A stretch of DNA of 54,795 nt from Pseudomonadota bacterium. Lineage in GTDB: Bacteria; Myxococcota_A; UBA9160; SZUA-336. Made by a program: the position numbers and the translations under genes. Under the pieces are notes generated by a model. That model had not been told where the DNA came from and searched no databases. It saw only the letters and a program-made list of their open reading frames with translations. Where the stretch lies: assembly GCA_021295775.1 (NCBI GenBank), contig JAGWBS010000006.1:1-54795 (forward strand), in the 5' to 3' direction. Below are positions 1-8,375 of this stretch, in pieces. Each line of letters opens with the position of its first letter. Within the stretch, counting starts at the first letter, position 1.

Positions 1-493
1 AACTCGATTCCGTTCGGTGTGGTCGTCATCACGTCCAGGAGGCCCTTTGTCGCGGTATGGGCGTAGTAGAAGCTCCTCTCCTTTGCGGATCGGTCGTACA
101 GAAAGAAGGCGAATTCGTCGCTCAGGTTGACGCTGACGGAGACTCCGTCAAAGGTCGCTTCCCCCCGGATGTCCTCGATCAGGGAATAGTGACCCTGCGC
201 GCCGACGCCTTTTCGGCCGTCGACGTTCGTCCAGTAGGCTCGATTGGGCACGATCGAGTGGGGAAAGTACCGGGTGGTCTCGATGCCGATGAACGCGGGA
301 CCGACATTCCGGAAGTAGGGGTATTCTTCGGTGTGTTGAAAGACATGCCGGATTCGATTCGCTTGGAGGTTTCACTCCATCCGCTGTAGTCGATCGACGC
401 GATTTCCAGGTGGCAATCAGGCGAATCGGAAGACCAGGAGTGGCCTGAAATCAGCAAGGATCCGGCCAGGACGGCGGCGGGGAGGCGTCTCAT
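1..493 (-). pseudogene. Secreted protein of unknown function, partial at left edge; N-terminal signal peptide and remainder lie in different frames
   Basis: Minus strand from 493: MRRLPAAVLAGSLLISGHSWSSDSPDCHLEIASIDYSGWSE; the following high-GC3 open frame (…NRIRHVFQHTEEYPYFRNVGPAFIGIETTRYFPHSIVPNRAYWTNVDGRKGVGAQGHYSLIEDIRGEATFDGVSVSVNLSDEFAFFLYDRS…) is a different frame and runs off the left edge. Confidence 0.5.
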
Positions 494-561
494 TTCTCGC
501 TGGAATTCTCCTCGAAATTCGATGCCCAGTCCATTCTGATCCGGTTCCCAGGGAGGAGAGC

Positions 562-1131
562 ATGTCCGTTGCGGTTCGCTCGATTGCGGCGGTTTTTGCC
601 GCGTTTCTGGTTTTGGCCTGCATGAGCGACGTGTCTGTGCAGGCCAACCACGAGCGCCGACTCGCCCGTGCACGCGAATCCCTGGCTCGGAGCGTCGCCG
701 GCCTGGATCGGCTCGAAGGAGCCGACGCGCTCGTCGAGCGAGCCAGGAAGTACGAGAAGCTCTTCGCTGACGAAAAAAGCGTCATCATGAGCGAATTCTA
801 CGGAGTGACGGGAGTCGCGTACCGGAACGCCGTTCGGGCCGTAGTGGCAGCCGAACACGACCGGGCAGCGGCTGGCTCAGCCCAAATGGCTGTGGCCAGC
901 GCGCATCGAGTACGGGACGTAGTGGAGCAATACGAAAGTTCCCGGCTGAGAGTCCTGCAAGGCGGGGGTGGAAATATCGACGTATACACCCAAGCCCAGG
1001 TTTCCGGGCCTCGTTTAGCCACCATGGTCTACTTGGAACTGTCCGCAGACTATGCCGACGAAGCCGAGCAGACCGCGTACAGCACCTCTCCCGTTCGCTC
1101 GACACCGACGCTGGAGGAAACCGATCCTTGA
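562..1131 (+). CDS. Hypothetical exported protein
   Basis: ORF 189 aa with N-terminal hydrophobic signal-like segment (MSVAVRSIAAVFAAFLVLACMSDVSVQA). Confidence 0.6.
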   Translation: MSVAVRSIAAVFAAFLVLACMSDVSVQANHERRLARARESLARSVAGLDRLEGADALVERARKYEKLFADEKSVIMSEFYGVTGVAYRNAVRAVVAAEHDRAAAGSAQMAVASAHRVRDVVEQYESSRLRVLQGGGGNIDVYTQAQVSGPRLATMVYLELSADYADEAEQTAYSTSPVRSTPTLEETDP

Positions 1132-1191
1132 GGCTGTTGGCGGGTCCCGCGGTGGATCGATTTAGGCCAGGCGAGACAGCGTCCGGCCGCA

Positions 1192-2271
1192 CTACCAGTC
1201 GGCGAGCCGGGCGGCGCGTTCGCGGTGGGATTCGGTGTCGCCGAAGTAGACGCGGTCGAAAAGCGCGCGCTTGAGCCAGATCTGGATGTCGCCTTCCCAG
1301 GTGACGCCGATGCCGCCGAAGATCTCGGCGGTCTCGTAGGCGGCGTGCACGAAGCGCTCCGCGACGTGCGCCTTGGCGAGCGCCGCGGCGCGCTCGCTCT
1401 GTTCGGGGCGGGCGTCCCAGGCGTGGGCGGCGTACCAGAACAGCGCCCGGGCGGGCTCGACTTCGGAGGCGAGGTCGGCGAGCTGATGCTTGACGGCCTG
1501 GAAGTGGGCGATGGTGACGCCGAACTGCTCGCGCTGCTGGGCGAACTCGACCGCCATCTCCAAGGAGCGCGAGGCGCCGCCGAAGGCGTCGGCGGAGAGC
1601 AGGCAGAGAGCGGCGTCGCGCACCCGCTGCGCGGCGGCGGCGCCGCGCTCCAGCAGCTCGCAGGGTGTGCCCGCGAGCGCGAGCCGGTCCAGGCGGCGGG
1701 AGCGGTCGAGGCCGTCGAAGGGTTCGAGCGCCGCGCCCTCGGCCCCGCGCTCGACCAGGGCGAGATCGCCGCCCGCGCAGCCGACGATCCAGAGGTCCGC
1801 TGCGGAGCCGCCCAGCACGTGCTCTTTGACGCCGTCGACGCGGCCGTCCCGGACGGCGGCCCGCCACTGGCTCGGGTCCCAGATGCCGCCCGGCTCGGCG
1901 AAGGCCAGCGTGGCCAGCGCGTCTCCGGCGGCCAGGCGCGGCAGCCAGCGCTCCTTCTGGGCGTCGCTGCCGCCGAGTTCGATCGCGACGCCGGCCAGGG
2001 CGTGGCCGAGATACGGCCCCGGAGCCGCGTGGCGGCCCAGCACTTCGCAGGCCAGCGCCAGGTCGACCATCTCGAGTCCCGCTCCGCCGTGCGACTCGGA
2101 GATCGCCAGGCCTCCCAGGCCCAGCTCCATCAGGCCGCGCCACAGCTCGGCGTCCAGCGCCTCTTCCCCGTCAAAGATCTCGTGCAGCCGCGCCGGCGGG
2201 CATTCGTTCGCCAGGAACTGGTCGATCGTCTGCTGCAGCAGCTCCTGCTCTTCCGACAGACCGAAGTTCAC
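1192..2271 (-). CDS. Acyl-CoA dehydrogenase (short, FadE29-like subunit)
   Basis: GTG start in the GTGA overlap with the upstream ORF; VNFGLSEEQELLQQTIDQFL… and C-terminal AEIFGGIGVTWEGDIQIWLKRA typical of ACADs. Confidence 0.85.
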   Translation of the reverse strand: MNFGLSEEQELLQQTIDQFLANECPPARLHEIFDGEEALDAELWRGLMELGLGGLAISESHGGAGLEMVDLALACEVLGRHAAPGPYLGHALAGVAIELGGSDAQKERWLPRLAAGDALATLAFAEPGGIWDPSQWRAAVRDGRVDGVKEHVLGGSAADLWIVGCAGGDLALVERGAEGAALEPFDGLDRSRRLDRLALAGTPCELLERGAAAAQRVRDAALCLLSADAFGGASRSLEMAVEFAQQREQFGVTIAHFQAVKHQLADLASEVEPARALFWYAAHAWDARPEQSERAAALAKAHVAERFVHAAYETAEIFGGIGVTWEGDIQIWLKRALFDRVYFGDTESHRERAARLADW

Positions 2272-3485
2272 GCCGGGGCCTTCCGCTTCTGGACGGCGAA
2301 GTCGCGCGGCAGTCCCAGGCCGCGCTCGCCGATGATGTTGCGCTGGATGTTGCTGGTCCCGCCGCCCGCGCGGATGCTCAGAGAGTGCAGGAAGCGGGCC
2401 ACGGGATTGGCCTCGCCGCTGCCGCCGGTGAGCATCTCCGCGTGGTGGTAGGGAGCGTCCAAGGCCCCCTCGGCGGAGATCTCCAGTCCGAGCCGAGCCA
2501 TCCGGGTGGCGATATCGGTGCCGACCAGCTTGTTCATGGTGCCGATCAGTCCGGGGCTCTCGCCGCGCGCGGCGCAGGTGAGCTGGCGGTGGCTCGAGTA
2601 CTCGTGGCTGGTGACGTAGCCCTCGATCTCGACCAGCCGCTGCCGGACGGCGGGGTCTTCGATGGCCGGCCGGCCGTTCCGCCGCGTGCTCTTCGCCAGT
2701 TCCAGCAGCTCGGAGAACTGCTTGAGGGTCGTGTCCGCGGTCGCCACCGCGTTGCGCTCCGCCTGCAGGGTCGAGCGCGAGACGTTCCACCCCTGGCCGC
2801 GCCGACCCACGATCCGGTCGGCGGGCGCCCGCGCGCCGTCGAAGAAGACTTCGTTGAAGTGCGAGTCGCCGTTGAGGCTCTTGAGAGGACGGACGTCGAT
2901 GCCGGGCTGCTGCATGTCGACCAGCAGGTACGACAGGCCCGCGTGCTTGCCGGCGGCGGCCGGCTCGGTGCGCACCAGCATGTAGATCATCTCGGCCCAG
3001 TGCGCGTAGCTGGTCCAGATCTTCTGGCCGTGGATCACCCACTCGCCATCGACCAGCTCGGCCCGCGTCTGCACCGAGGCCAGGTCGCTGCCCGCCCCGG
3101 GCTCGCTGTAGCCCTGGCACCAGAGCAGCTCTCCGGTCACGGTCCCGGGCAGGTAGGCGCGTTTCTGCTCTTCCGTGCCGTGGGCGACCAGGGTGGGGAT
3201 CAACTGCGCGGCCGGGGCTCCCACGTCGAGCGGCGCGCCGGCCCGCGCGAACTCCTCGCGGATGATCGAGGCGCGCAGCACGTCGGGCGGCTGTTCGGAG
3301 CCGCCGTAGGCGCGCGGCACCGCGCGCGCCAGATAGCCGCGCGCGATCGCGCGCTTGCGGAAGCGCGCGGACTGCTGGACGCGTTCGAGCTTCGCCTCCT
3401 CCCCGCTCAGGGGCCAGGTCTCGGCCAGGAATTCGCGGACCTCCTGCCGGAAGCGCTCGTACTCGGGTCCGTACCGCAGATCCAT
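2268..3485 (-). CDS. Acyl-CoA dehydrogenase
   Basis: MDLRYGPEYERFRQEVREFL…GYSEPGAGSDLASVQTRAE…GGGTSNIQRNIIGERGLGLPR; classic ACAD motifs. Confidence 0.92.
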   Translation of the reverse strand: MDLRYGPEYERFRQEVREFLAETWPLSGEEAKLERVQQSARFRKRAIARGYLARAVPRAYGGSEQPPDVLRASIIREEFARAGAPLDVGAPAAQLIPTLVAHGTEEQKRAYLPGTVTGELLWCQGYSEPGAGSDLASVQTRAELVDGEWVIHGQKIWTSYAHWAEMIYMLVRTEPAAAGKHAGLSYLLVDMQQPGIDVRPLKSLNGDSHFNEVFFDGARAPADRIVGRRGQGWNVSRSTLQAERNAVATADTTLKQFSELLELAKSTRRNGRPAIEDPAVRQRLVEIEGYVTSHEYSSHRQLTCAARGESPGLIGTMNKLVGTDIATRMARLGLEISAEGALDAPYHHAEMLTGGSGEANPVARFLHSLSIRAGGGTSNIQRNIIGERGLGLPRDFAVQKRKAPA

Positions 3486-3555
3486 GCTCGACTCTCTCTG
3501 GTGTCGCCGCTCCGGCGCCGCACGCGGCGTCGGACCGCGCCGCGCCGGAGCGCGC

Positions 3556-3873
3556 TCAGTCTTGCGCCATTTGTACCAGGCCCGCACCGCGGGCCCCGCG
3601 GTACTTGGCGTCCAGCACCGCGATGGGCTTCTGGGTGGCGTAGGGGTAGGCCAGGATGTCGAACTCGTTCAGGCCCGCGCAGGCCTGCTCGACTTCGACG
3701 TCGCCCGCCAGCGAGCAGACGATCGGCTTGTCGATGCCGCGCTGCCGGGCGTCTTGGACGACCTCGCCCAGCAGCCGGCTCTCGGGGGCGGTGAGCGCGT
3801 CGCGTCCTTCTCCGAACGCGCGGTGGAGAAGGTTTCGGATCTCTGTCCGATCGGAATTCGATGCCGCGATCAC
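3556..3873 (-). pseudogene. Fragment resembling ADP-forming acyl/acetyl-CoA synthetase (ATP-grasp N-terminus joined to succinyl-CoA-ligase-like C-terminus)
   Basis: 105 aa: LLHRAFGEGRDALTAPESRLLGE (ATP-grasp_5-like start) then KPIVCSLAGDVEVEQACAGLNEFDILAYPYATQKPIAVLDA (Succ_CoA_lig-like end); far too short for the family. Confidence 0.4.
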
Positions 3874-3990
3874 GGCGGCATACTAGCCAGTCGCGTGGAT
3901 GCAGTCGCGCGGGCGCTTGTGGCGGAGATCCCGGCTCCCGGATAATCGCGGGGCGTCCGGCCGGCGCGGAAACGGCCCCGAGGAGGGAAT

Positions 3991-4755
3991 GTGAGCCTGC
4001 AGCTCTACGCTATGACGTGCGGCTGGCTCGACCTGCCGCTCGCGATGCTTCTCGACGGAGAGAAGGGGCGCCTGCGCGTTCCGGTCCCGTCCTATCTGAT
4101 CGTCCATCCGAAAGGGCGCGCGCTTTTCGACAGCGGGCTGGGAACGGCCTGCCAGTCGGACGCCGAAGCCTACATGGGTCCGTTGACGAAGATCATGCAG
4201 GTCGAGTTTCGGCCCGGCGAAGAGGTCTCCGCGCGGCTCGAGCGCATCGAGACAGGCGTCGGGGAGGTCGACTTCGTGGTCAACTCCCACCTGCACTTCG
4301 ATCACGCGGGCGGCAACGCGCAGATCCCCGACGCGCGTCTGGTCGTGCAGCGCCGCGAGTGGGAAGCGGCGCACCGGGAAGAGGGCATCGAGTCGGGCGG
4401 ATACAAGCCGGTCGACTACGACTGCGGGCATGACCTGCTGCTCACCGACGGGGAGCACGATCTGTTCGGCGACGGCAGCGCGGTTCTGATCCCGACCTAC
4501 GGCCACACGCCGGGCCATCAGTCCGCGCGGCTTCGGCTCGAAGGCGGAGAGGTCGTGCTGACGGGCGACGCCTGCTACCTGAGCCGGACGCTGCGCGACC
4601 TGCACCTGCCGACCGCGGCCGTGGCGGACCGCGACGCGATGCTGCGCTCGCTGCGCACTCTGCGCGAGCTTCAGGCGCGCGGCGCGCGCATCTTCTACGG
4701 CCACGATCCCGAGTTCTGGCAGAGCGTTCCTCAGGCGCCCGCGAAGATCGCGTAG
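3991..4755 (+). CDS. Metallo-beta-lactamase-fold hydrolase, N-acyl homoserine lactonase-like
   Basis: HLHFDHAGG motif, GHTPGHQS, TGDACY; overall AttM/AiiB-like architecture. Confidence 0.85.
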   Translation: MSLQLYAMTCGWLDLPLAMLLDGEKGRLRVPVPSYLIVHPKGRALFDSGLGTACQSDAEAYMGPLTKIMQVEFRPGEEVSARLERIETGVGEVDFVVNSHLHFDHAGGNAQIPDARLVVQRREWEAAHREEGIESGGYKPVDYDCGHDLLLTDGEHDLFGDGSAVLIPTYGHTPGHQSARLRLEGGEVVLTGDACYLSRTLRDLHLPTAAVADRDAMLRSLRTLRELQARGARIFYGHDPEFWQSVPQAPAKIA

Positions 4756-4891
4756 CGACCAGGCCTCCAACGCTTCCCCGGCGTCGATTTCTCGGGAATT
4801 GTTCGCCGGATTTTCGTGCATTTCGACGATTCGAAGATTGACTCCGCCGGGCTTTTCCCGGAAGGTGGCGGGACGGAATTGCGCTGAGGGG

Positions 4892-7198
4892 ATGCAAATG
4901 CCGCAACTTTCGAGGACCTTCGCGGAACGGCTGATTTACCCTGTTGCGGCCCTGACTCTGGCCGCGGTTCTGCTGCTGCCAGGCGCTCCCGTCGCCCAGG
5001 AAGAGGGCGACGCCGATTCGGCCCGCAGCGAGATCGAAGAGATCGTCGTCACCGCGCGCAAGCGCGCGGAGACCACGCTGGAGATCCCGGAGTCTATTTC
5101 CGTTCTTTCGGGAATCGACATCGCCCGGCAGAACATCAAGGGGCTCGAGGAAGTCGGCTTCCAGGTGCCCAACATGAACCTGTCCACGCGCCTGGACGGA
5201 TTTCCCAACGTCTCCATCCGGGGGCTCGGGTCGTTCGGAAACACCCAGGGCGTGGGCTTCTACCTCGACGACGTGCAGATCTTCTCCGACGCCTCCTCGC
5301 GCTTCGGCGACCTGGACCGGATCGAAATCCTGAAGGGGCCGCAGGGCGTGCTCTTCGGCGGCAGCAACATCGGCGGGGCGGTCAAGTTCGTCAGCTCCCG
5401 GCCCAACTCCGAGGAGATGTCCGGCCGCGTCAAGCTGCTGGGCGGCGGCCAGGGAATGGCCGACGGCGAGGTCAGCCTGAACGTTCCGCTGGGCGAGAAC
5501 GGCTGGGCCATGCGGCTGTTCGGCTTCTCGGCCGAGCACGACGGCTACCTCAAGAATCCCAACAGCCCCCGGGTCAACGGCCTGGTCAACGACAACGACC
5601 GCGACATCGGCGAGACGGAAGAGTCGGGCGTTCGGGTCTCCCTCGCCGGTCCCCTGAGCGACCGCCTGTCGGCCTACGCTTCGCTGCGCTGGAACGACTT
5701 CGAGGGCCCGAACAACACCTGGATCCGCGAGCTGAGCCAGACCTCGCTGCGGCATCCGGACAAGGTGGACACGTCCACCAACGCCCGCCACGAGCGCGAC
5801 ACCGTCTCGGCCATGCTGGAACTGACCTACGAGCTGGACGGCTTCGACGTGACTACCGTGTCCTCCTACACCAACACCGACAGCGACCGCTACACCGACC
5901 TGGATCAGACGCAGGAATGGCTGCTCGACCTGTTCCGGCCGGAGGAGATGAAGGTCTGGACCCAGGAACTGCGCTTCACCTCGACCGGCGACGGCCCCCT
6001 GCAGTGGCTCGGCGGCGTCTACTACTCGAGCTTCGACGAGAAGATGGACTCCGATCTGATCTGGTGGAACACGCGGGCACTGCCCGACGGGAACCTCACC
6101 GGCCCGCTGGGCTGTGCCGCGGAGTTGCCGACCTGCTCGGGCGTCTGGACCGGCGAAACACTGACCCTGGCCCAGGAGCAGGAGATGTTCCTGACGCCGT
6201 TCGAGAAGCGGAAGCGCGACAAGAGCCACCTCGCCGCCTTCGCGAACGCGACCTACGCCTTCGGCGACGATTGGGAACTCGGCGTGGGCCTGCGGATCGA
6301 CCGCTGGGAGAACGAGTCCCGGCAGTTCGGCGACGTGCCGCTGAAGGCCGACGACGACGACGTGGAGATCCTGCCGCGCTTGTCGCTGTCGCGCTGGCTG
6401 GGCGACGACTCGATGCTCTATGCCACGGTTGCCCGCGGCTTCGAGCCGGCTGGATTCAACGTCACCAGCGACACCCCCGACCTGGGCTTTCTGCCCCACT
6501 TCGACGGAGAGGACGCGACCAGCTACGAGATCGGCTGGAAGGGGCGGTTGCTGGAAGGTGCGATGACGGCGAGCGTGGCGGCCTTCCTGGTCCAGTACAA
6601 GGACAAGCAGATCGAGACTCAAGTCCCGGCGACCGGCGCCGGACTGACTGAGTTAATCGCCAACATCGGGGATTCGGAGCAGTACGGCTTCGAGTTCGAA
6701 ACCCGCTGGCGGGTCAGCGACGCGCTCACCCTGGCGGCCTCTGCCGGCTGGATCGAAGCCGAGTGGGACAGTGGAACTTCTGTTTTCACGGGTGATGGGA
6801 GTGTCAAAGATATTGGTGGGGATACGCCGCCGGTCATCCCCGACTTCAGCTGGAACGTCTCGGCCGACTACCAGCAGCCGATTACGGACGGGCTCAGCTT
6901 CATCGCGGGCGTGCAGGTCAGCCACAACGGCGAGTACGACGGGCTGCGGGTCGCCGATCCCATCGGTGTCAGCGTGACCAACCCGGACTTCACCCTGGTC
7001 GGCGCCCAGATCGGTCTGGCCGGGGAGAACTGGGAACTGACGGTCAACGTCGAGAACCTTCTCGACGAGGACTACTACACCGACGTGCAGACGTTCCCGG
7101 ACTTCTACTTCCTGGACGGGGACGCCGACGAGATCATCACCATCGGCACGCTCGGCCAGCCGCGCCTGGCGACCATCAGCCTGAGCTACTTCTTCTGA
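4892..7198 (+). CDS. TonB-dependent outer-membrane receptor
   Basis: Signal peptide, TonB-box-like EEIVVTARKR, plug domain (ISVLSGIDIARQNIKGL…IEILKGPQGVLFGGSNIGGAV), C-terminal LATISLSYFF. Confidence 0.95.
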   Translation: MQMPQLSRTFAERLIYPVAALTLAAVLLLPGAPVAQEEGDADSARSEIEEIVVTARKRAETTLEIPESISVLSGIDIARQNIKGLEEVGFQVPNMNLSTRLDGFPNVSIRGLGSFGNTQGVGFYLDDVQIFSDASSRFGDLDRIEILKGPQGVLFGGSNIGGAVKFVSSRPNSEEMSGRVKLLGGGQGMADGEVSLNVPLGENGWAMRLFGFSAEHDGYLKNPNSPRVNGLVNDNDRDIGETEESGVRVSLAGPLSDRLSAYASLRWNDFEGPNNTWIRELSQTSLRHPDKVDTSTNARHERDTVSAMLELTYELDGFDVTTVSSYTNTDSDRYTDLDQTQEWLLDLFRPEEMKVWTQELRFTSTGDGPLQWLGGVYYSSFDEKMDSDLIWWNTRALPDGNLTGPLGCAAELPTCSGVWTGETLTLAQEQEMFLTPFEKRKRDKSHLAAFANATYAFGDDWELGVGLRIDRWENESRQFGDVPLKADDDDVEILPRLSLSRWLGDDSMLYATVARGFEPAGFNVTSDTPDLGFLPHFDGEDATSYEIGWKGRLLEGAMTASVAAFLVQYKDKQIETQVPATGAGLTELIANIGDSEQYGFEFETRWRVSDALTLAASAGWIEAEWDSGTSVFTGDGSVKDIGGDTPPVIPDFSWNVSADYQQPITDGLSFIAGVQVSHNGEYDGLRVADPIGVSVTNPDFTLVGAQIGLAGENWELTVNVENLLDEDYYTDVQTFPDFYFLDGDADEIITIGTLGQPRLATISLSYFF

Positions 7199-7226
7199 GC
7201 GGCGAGGCCTGAGAGCCGCGCCGGAG

Positions 7227-7260
7227 CCGCCCGTCCGGGGGATGACCGCCGGACGGGCGG
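7227..7260 (+). terminator. Perfect 12-bp stem hairpin downstream of the TonB receptor gene
   Basis: CCGCCCGTCCGG (7227-7238) / CCGGACGGGCGG (7249-7260), 10-nt loop; no obvious U tract. Confidence 0.5.
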
Positions 7261-7350
7261 TGCTGCATCGGGCGGCGGATTCCCGGCGCTAAGCTCCGAT
7301 CCGACCGCAGGCCGGTTCGCGGGTCGCCGGGAGTGGGGCCGCCGGGAGAC

Positions 7351-7803
7351 TCAGCCGCCGGTGGCGGCCTGCCAGGCTTCGTAGACCTGTTGCCAGCCGA
7401 CCAGCGCGATGGTGTTGCCGTCGTCGTCGATGAAGTTGAGCGGCCCCAGGAAGGTCATGTAGAACTCGCTGTCCTCGGAGAACTCGGTGTGATCGTGCTG
7501 GGCGTTGCAGGCTTCGTAGCCGTAGCCGGGCGCGACGGCCGTCGCTCCGCCCTCGGTGCTGCCGCCGCGCACGTTCATGCGGCCCTTGGTCAGGAAGTAC
7601 TCGCCCGGGCCCATGTGGATGTGCTTGGCGAACGAGGTTCCCTCCGGGCAGTCGAAGATCGCCGTCCAGGCGCCCGCTTCCGGGGAGACGTGCAGCAGCT
7701 TCCAGCGGATCGGACCTTTGCACAGCCCTTCGGGAAACGGCACCCAGTCCATCTTGTCCATCTGGATGTAATCGCCGGTGGGAGAGTTTTCGGTCTCTGC
7801 CAT
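7351..7803 (-). CDS. Cupin-domain protein, 2,4'-dihydroxyacetophenone dioxygenase-like
   Basis: WKLLHVSPEAGAWTAIFDCPEGTSFAKHIHMGPGEYFLTKGRMNVRGG…EFYMTFLGPLNFIDDDGNTI. Confidence 0.7.
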   Translation of the reverse strand: MAETENSPTGDYIQMDKMDWVPFPEGLCKGPIRWKLLHVSPEAGAWTAIFDCPEGTSFAKHIHMGPGEYFLTKGRMNVRGGSTEGGATAVAPGYGYEACNAQHDHTEFSEDSEFYMTFLGPLNFIDDDGNTIALVGWQQVYEAWQAATGG

Positions 7804-7964
7804 TTTCGCTCCTCCGCGGCGGCCGCGGCGTTGCGCCCGCCGCCTGTATGCAGACGCCCATTGTAGGCGCAGGCCGGAGAGCGCGGTCAAGCTTTCAGGC
7901 TATTTGGAGCGGACCCCCCGGAGGGACCGTCCTGCGCGGACCCGAGTACCGGGGCCGCCCGGGC

Positions 7965-8375
7965 TCAGCGCGGCGTGAAGCGGACCAGCGTGGTCTCGTC
8001 GACGTCCTCGAACTCGACTTTCAGCGCCATGCCGACCCGCAGATCCTCGAGTTCGCAGCCGACGATGTTGGCGGTCATGCGCGGGCCTTCTTCGAGCTCG
8101 ACCACGCCGATGGCGAAAGGGATGCGGCTCGACAGGGCGGGGTCGTGTCCGATGCGGTCGATGGTGAAGGCGTGCAGCTCGCCGCGGCCGCTGGCCTTCT
8201 CCCAGCTCCAGTCGTCGCCCAGGCAGTCGGGGCAGCGGCTGCGCGGGTAGTGGAAGAAGCCGTCGCGCGGGCAGCGCTGCAGCATCAGCTCGCGCCGGCG
8301 GGCGCCGTCGAAGAACGGCTGGGAGACGGGCGTCGGGCTCGGGAGGGGGCGGCCGTCGCTGGCGAACTGCACCAT
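7965..8375 (-). CDS. DUF35 / Zn-ribbon OB-fold protein (thiolase partner)
   Basis: PFFDGARRRELMLQRCPRDGFFHYPRSRCPDCLGDDWSWEKASGRGELHAFTI; Zn-ribbon Cys pairs; ATGA overlap with upstream thiolase-like gene. Confidence 0.9.
   Translation of the reverse strand: MVQFASDGRPLPSPTPVSQPFFDGARRRELMLQRCPRDGFFHYPRSRCPDCLGDDWSWEKASGRGELHAFTIDRIGHDPALSSRIPFAIGVVELEEGPRMTANIVGCELEDLRVGMALKVEFEDVDETTLVRFTPR

Noticed and set aside
3991-4755. Quorum-quenching operon hypothesis for the lactonase-like gene
   Set aside because: No LuxI/LuxR-type genes nearby; the fold also serves general lactone hydrolysis, which fits the catabolic context better
4442-6622. 726-aa minus-strand ORF opposite the TonB receptor
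   Set aside because: Antisense shadow ORF; no recognisable domain, while the plus-strand frame carries clear plug and barrel motifs
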